64,000 nucleotides of DNA from Schistosoma haematobium (taxonomy: Eukaryota; Platyhelminthes; Trematoda; Strigeidida; Schistosomatidae), in NCBI RefSeq assembly GCF_000699445.3, contig NC_067195.1:62533591-62597590 (forward strand), read 5' to 3'. The translations under genes and the position numbers were made by a program. The number at the start of each line of letters is the position of its first letter. Position 1 is the stretch's first letter. Of the stretch, positions 61,053 to 64,000 are shown one piece after another. Under the pieces are notes generated by a model. That model ran no database searches. It saw nothing but the letters and a program-made list of their open reading frames with translations, and was not told the origin of the DNA.

Positions 61053-61439
61053 CTTAAGTGTTCTTATCTCTGGTGTTTAGATTTCATTTTTAATGTTCTG
61101 AATAATAAGTTTTTCGTACTATTAGATTTATCCCCATGGCTTTTGGTACTATACAGTTTCGTTGAAACTGAGTGAATGAACTATTACAACATTCAGTTGT
61201 GTAAAAATCTAAAATAGAATTAAATTCTCTTTTCATAAGTACATAACAAATTCTGATTATATGTATGATTATAACTTTGAGAAGATTGTATTTTGGAAGT
61301 TATACTGTAGAATATGCCCAAATAAACTCCTTTAAGTTATTTACATTACATTGAAAAATTATATATCTTGTTTGTTTGCATTCTTTCATTATATTTCAGT
61401 TTAACTGATTGTTCTCTTCTTTCTTTTAACTGCATCTAG

Positions 61440-61645
61440 TAATAAACCAACATGTTCAGCCGTAATTCAACCAGATCATAATGTGAAATCTAATCCAAGC
61501 AAAAGGCATCGTGAACGTTTAAATTCAGAATTAGAACATTTAGCAAGTCTATTACCATTTGAACAAAATGTTATTGTGAAATTGGATAAATTATCTATTC
61601 TACGATTGGCCGTCTCTTATCTTCGTATTAAGTGTTACTTTCATG
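61440..61645 (+). CDS. AHR: Aryl hydrocarbon receptor homologue, exon 2 (bHLH domain)
   Basis: The exon lies between a tgcatctag acceptor and a perfect GTAAGT donor. After a short linker ([17 protein letters not shown]) comes the basic region [15 protein letters not shown], then helix 1 with [11 protein letters not shown], a short loop, and helix 2 with [16 protein letters not shown]. [15 protein letters not shown] and KLDKLSxLRLxVSYLR are specific to the AHR branch of bHLH-PAS proteins and separate it from SIM, HIF, ARNT and CLOCK. The basic region contacts the GCGTG half of the AHR/ARNT site, with the conserved His and Arg residues of KRHRERLN. It starts with the single base needed to complete the split codon of exon 1 and ends after one base (phase 1). 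The open frame runs on past the donor to 61731, but that part is intronic. The PAS domains must lie to the right of the window. Confidence 0.93.
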
Positions 61646-62174
61646 GTAAGTATCCTTCATATACTTTCCTTTCTTTCACTTTATTTTTAACACAGTATTT
61701 GAAGTTGATGTTTTGTCATGGGTTTTCATAACTTCACAAAGATAATATGACTATACATTTTATGAGGTAGTTCTGATTCCATAGATCAAATTGTACAATA
61801 ATAATGTTTCATTCAGTTTTATATGTTTTATTGATGTATATTAACGTTGCTTAATTTCAAATTACTGTTGCCAATGAATTTAGCAAAGTGGTGCTAAACT
61901 TATATTCTGTGTTATTTTAATACTTTTCCTGTGAACTTAGATATAAACTATAACTTGATTATATAACCCGTTGATACAGAAAATTTTAAAATGAAGTAAA
62001 ATTTATCACATTTTGCACAAAATTCCTATACCATTTATCAGTTATCATGGATCTAAAAATGAAACTTTTTTGAGGATAAAATATTCACAAAATATAAATT
62101 ACATTTGTTTTCCTTTATTTTATTACATAACAATATAATGACAAGAATAAATCTTTTGAAATACATCCAGGTTT

Positions 62175-62722
62175 CAATATTTGAAGTCATGAGTCAAATG
62201 AAGATAGACCACCATGGAAAACCTGGAAGCACTTGACGGCCACCTCGTCCTAGTGCGTGACTCCTCAACAGTGTTCATCTACGACCCTGTCTCGCGGGAC
62301 TCGATCCCCTACTGATACCAATCATCATATGATCTCTAGTGACGGTCTCCAAGAGGTGATTCCTGCTGTCTTAATGAGAAGTCGTAACCAATGGAGTTCA
62401 ACCGGGTCAGTTGTGAGATAGTAACCCACTGATGACAATGGTGGATGTGTCGCTCAATTTGGTGGATTGGTTGAAATTAGATATTAACACCGTTGGATGC
62501 CGGTGTGTTGCTGTATTGGTTAAGCGCTCACGTGCGAGACTAGTAGGTCGTGGGTTCGAATTCCGCGAGGCTGGGTCGTGGATGCACACTACTGAGGAGT
62601 CCCGTAGTAAAACAAAACGATCATCCAGTAATCTCAGGTTTTCCATGGTAGTCTAGCTTCAATTGACTCATGATCTCAACTATTGAAATTACTACAATCT
62701 CCACAAAATCCCCTTCTGATAT
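62175..62722. mobile_element. Family B inverted composite bounded by a 10-bp direct repeat
   Basis: The left arm (minus) is tail plus hammerhead to gcgggactcgatcccctac. The rest (about 62350-62722, plus) is the most complete family B unit in the window: 5' body, tRNA-like head with B box gggttcgaattcc, hammerhead and the full tail to ccccttctgat. The direct repeat atccaggttt occurs at 62165-62174 and 62723-62732, exactly at the two borders. Both ribozyme cores are mutated (TTGAGGAG; CAAAAC). Confidence 0.78.
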
Positions 62723-63159
62723 ATCCAGGTTTTTAAAAAAATTATTCACTGTTCTCATTCCTCATTTCTTTCTTATTACTGGTTAGGCCTCTTCTGATGT
62801 ATCACATTGAATTTACGCAATCTTCAACTAACCTTTTAATATAGTATACTTATTTATTTATGGTTGAATGAATAAATCAGTGATTTAACAGAAACAATTA
62901 ATCTGTATGTGGTTTATAAGTATAGTTTAAATTATTTATTGCAATATATCTCTTGATTATTATGAATGAAATCTCTTACTTAAAAACTAAATTTTTAAGA
63001 GATATAAACAACATATAAACAGATCATTCTTTAAAGCTTAGTTCATATCCATGTAAAAAGAAGATTAATTTCTACATACTTTCTTTGGATAGAATCTGTG
63101 CTAAATAAATCAAGTGGATATAAGCGTGAAAAATATTGATACATAGATTTCTTTCTTTT

Positions 63160-63161
<2 letters not shown>

Positions 63162-63233
<72 letters not shown>
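63162..63233. repeat. (TA)n-(GA)n compound microsatellite
   Basis: About 23 TA units pass directly into about 13 GA units, preceded by a T/C-rich stretch (tttctttcttttctt). It lies in the intron following the AHR bHLH exon. Confidence 0.95.
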
Positions 63234-63488
63234 GGACTTCTCACTTATCCAGCAATTATTCAATATATTAGTTACGTCGTTCGGTGCAGTTTGTTTTCAG
63301 TAGTTTATTTTCTTTCGAATGATAAGTCAATTTATTGTAGATGTTAATCCTTAAACATAACTATGATAAAAAAAACAAATTATGATTTAATTTATATTGG
63401 ATAATAACAATTTACCTGTTGATAAATAACACCTATATTTCTTGAATAATTTAGTATTATCATGTTTCCACTAGTAACTAGATTCAAG

Positions 63489-63815
63489 ATGGATTTCCTG
63501 GATTTCTAGTGAGAAACTGTGATTAGTGGACTCCAATCCTTGTTGGGTGTGGGACTGTCATCCACCTCAAAAAATGGATGAAGGGTTGCGTAAGATTATG
63601 AATCGAGTGAAGTTAGTTATTAAGAACCTTAGATGCCGGCTCACTGGTTTAGAAGTTAAGCGTTCACGCATGAGACCGAAGGTTTTGGGTTCGAGTCTCA
63701 TGATGAGGACTGCGGATGAGCGCTGCTGGGGAATTTCATACTAGGACGAAACGACCGTTCGGTGCTTCCAGGTTCTTGATGTTGGTCTAGTTTAGATCGA
63801 TTCACGGTATCAAAT
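63489..63815 (+). mobile_element. Family B retroposon, long copy
   Basis: 5' body (gagaaactgtgattagtgga), tRNA-like head (gccggctcactggtttagaa, B box gggttcgagtctc), hammerhead and tail. The core reads CTGGGGAA and the triplet is GTT, so self-cleavage is not expected. Confidence 0.7.
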
Positions 63816-64000
63816 ATCCCTCATTTGATATATTAGTATTAATTAAACGATTTCTGAAGTTTATATTTGCAATCTAAAAATTCTCATCGATAGATTTTCA
63901 TTTATTTTATTGATAATTAATTGACAACTATGACTATCCATAACATTAAATGTGATGAGAATAGAAAGTGACTAAATAATTATTGAGATTTTCCTATTAA

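Larger units (their letters stand above)
57235..61439 (+). other. Intron 1 of the AHR homologue
   Basis: This 4.2-kb intron starts GTTAGT and ends TAG. It contains a family B retroposon fragment (58090-58265), a family A element with inverted ends (58620-59004), one of two nearly identical 819-bp dispersed repeats (59542-60360) and another family B copy (60793-61052). The rest is AT-rich without recognisable content. Confidence 0.8.
61646..64000 (+). other. Start of AHR intron 2 (runs off the window)
   Basis: The intron opens with GTAAGT after the bHLH exon and no further AHR exon was found before the window ends. It carries two family B insertions and the compound microsatellite listed separately. 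Confidence 0.6.

Noticed and set aside
62500..62575. tRNA-like sequences with good A and B boxes, here and in other family A, B and C copies
   Set aside because: They are the heads of repeated retroposons, with defective cloverleaf arms and attached hammerhead modules, not functional tRNA genes.
1..64000. CRISPR arrays, bacterial operons, ribosome binding sites, rRNA genes
   Set aside because: None is present. Spliced exons, microsatellites and retroposons show a eukaryotic nuclear genome.

Overview
This is a eukaryotic window, AT-rich throughout, and it reads as part of a blood-fluke (Schistosoma) genome. The evidence is short exons with GT/AG borders in very long introns, Ser/Asn-rich proteins, and a dense load of schistosome-type repeats: tRNA-headed retroposons carrying hammerhead ribozymes (Smα-like) and 5'-truncated non-LTR retrotransposons with GTAA-type tails. 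The species cannot be settled from the sequence alone. All calls below were made by eye; no alignment was run.

Two host genes are supported, both on the + strand. The first, about 1.2-18 kb, is a MYT1/ST18-family zinc-finger transcription factor that enters from the left edge. Five exons (1219-1259, 8393-8483, 13530-13597, 15148-16117, 17526-17898) join with consistent codon phase. They encode the second half of one C2HC finger, one complete C2HC finger, and a long Ser/Asn-rich tail with a PIDLSV motif. The second gene, 57.17 kb to the right edge, is the 5' end of an aryl hydrocarbon receptor (AHR/spineless/ahr-1) homologue. A short first exon (57170-57234) carries the start codon and the conserved MYATKRRR-type N-terminus. 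A bHLH exon follows (61440-61645), and the PAS exons lie beyond the window. Both genes belong to families of nuclear developmental and neural regulators; nothing in the sequence shows direct cooperation between them.

The roughly 39 kb between the genes, and the introns, are mostly repeats. Three tRNA-headed families (here A, B and C) each end in a hammerhead ribozyme module whose stem III is a different self-complementary octamer. Most copies are mutated in the catalytic core. One B copy (26559-26604) and one A copy (28072-28116, minus) look intact. Many copies are inverted composites with hammerhead modules facing opposite ways at the two ends, and two of these composites are bounded by 10-12 bp direct repeats, as expected if the composite inserted as one unit.

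Other elements are four 3' fragments of an RTE-like LINE (7.3, 14.4, 32.7 and 36.5 kb, all on the + strand, the first with an 11-bp target duplication), and two pairs of almost identical dispersed repeats (439 bp at 27.05/50.88 kb and about 818 bp at 33.58/59.54 kb). There is also a GC-rich retroposon in two opposed copies (41.0 and 53.7 kb), a probable solo LTR (20.98 kb), an element with terminal inverted repeats (24.5-25.1 kb), a perfect 34-bp inverted repeat (1.4 kb) and several microsatellites. The remaining AT-rich spacer holds nothing I can recognise.
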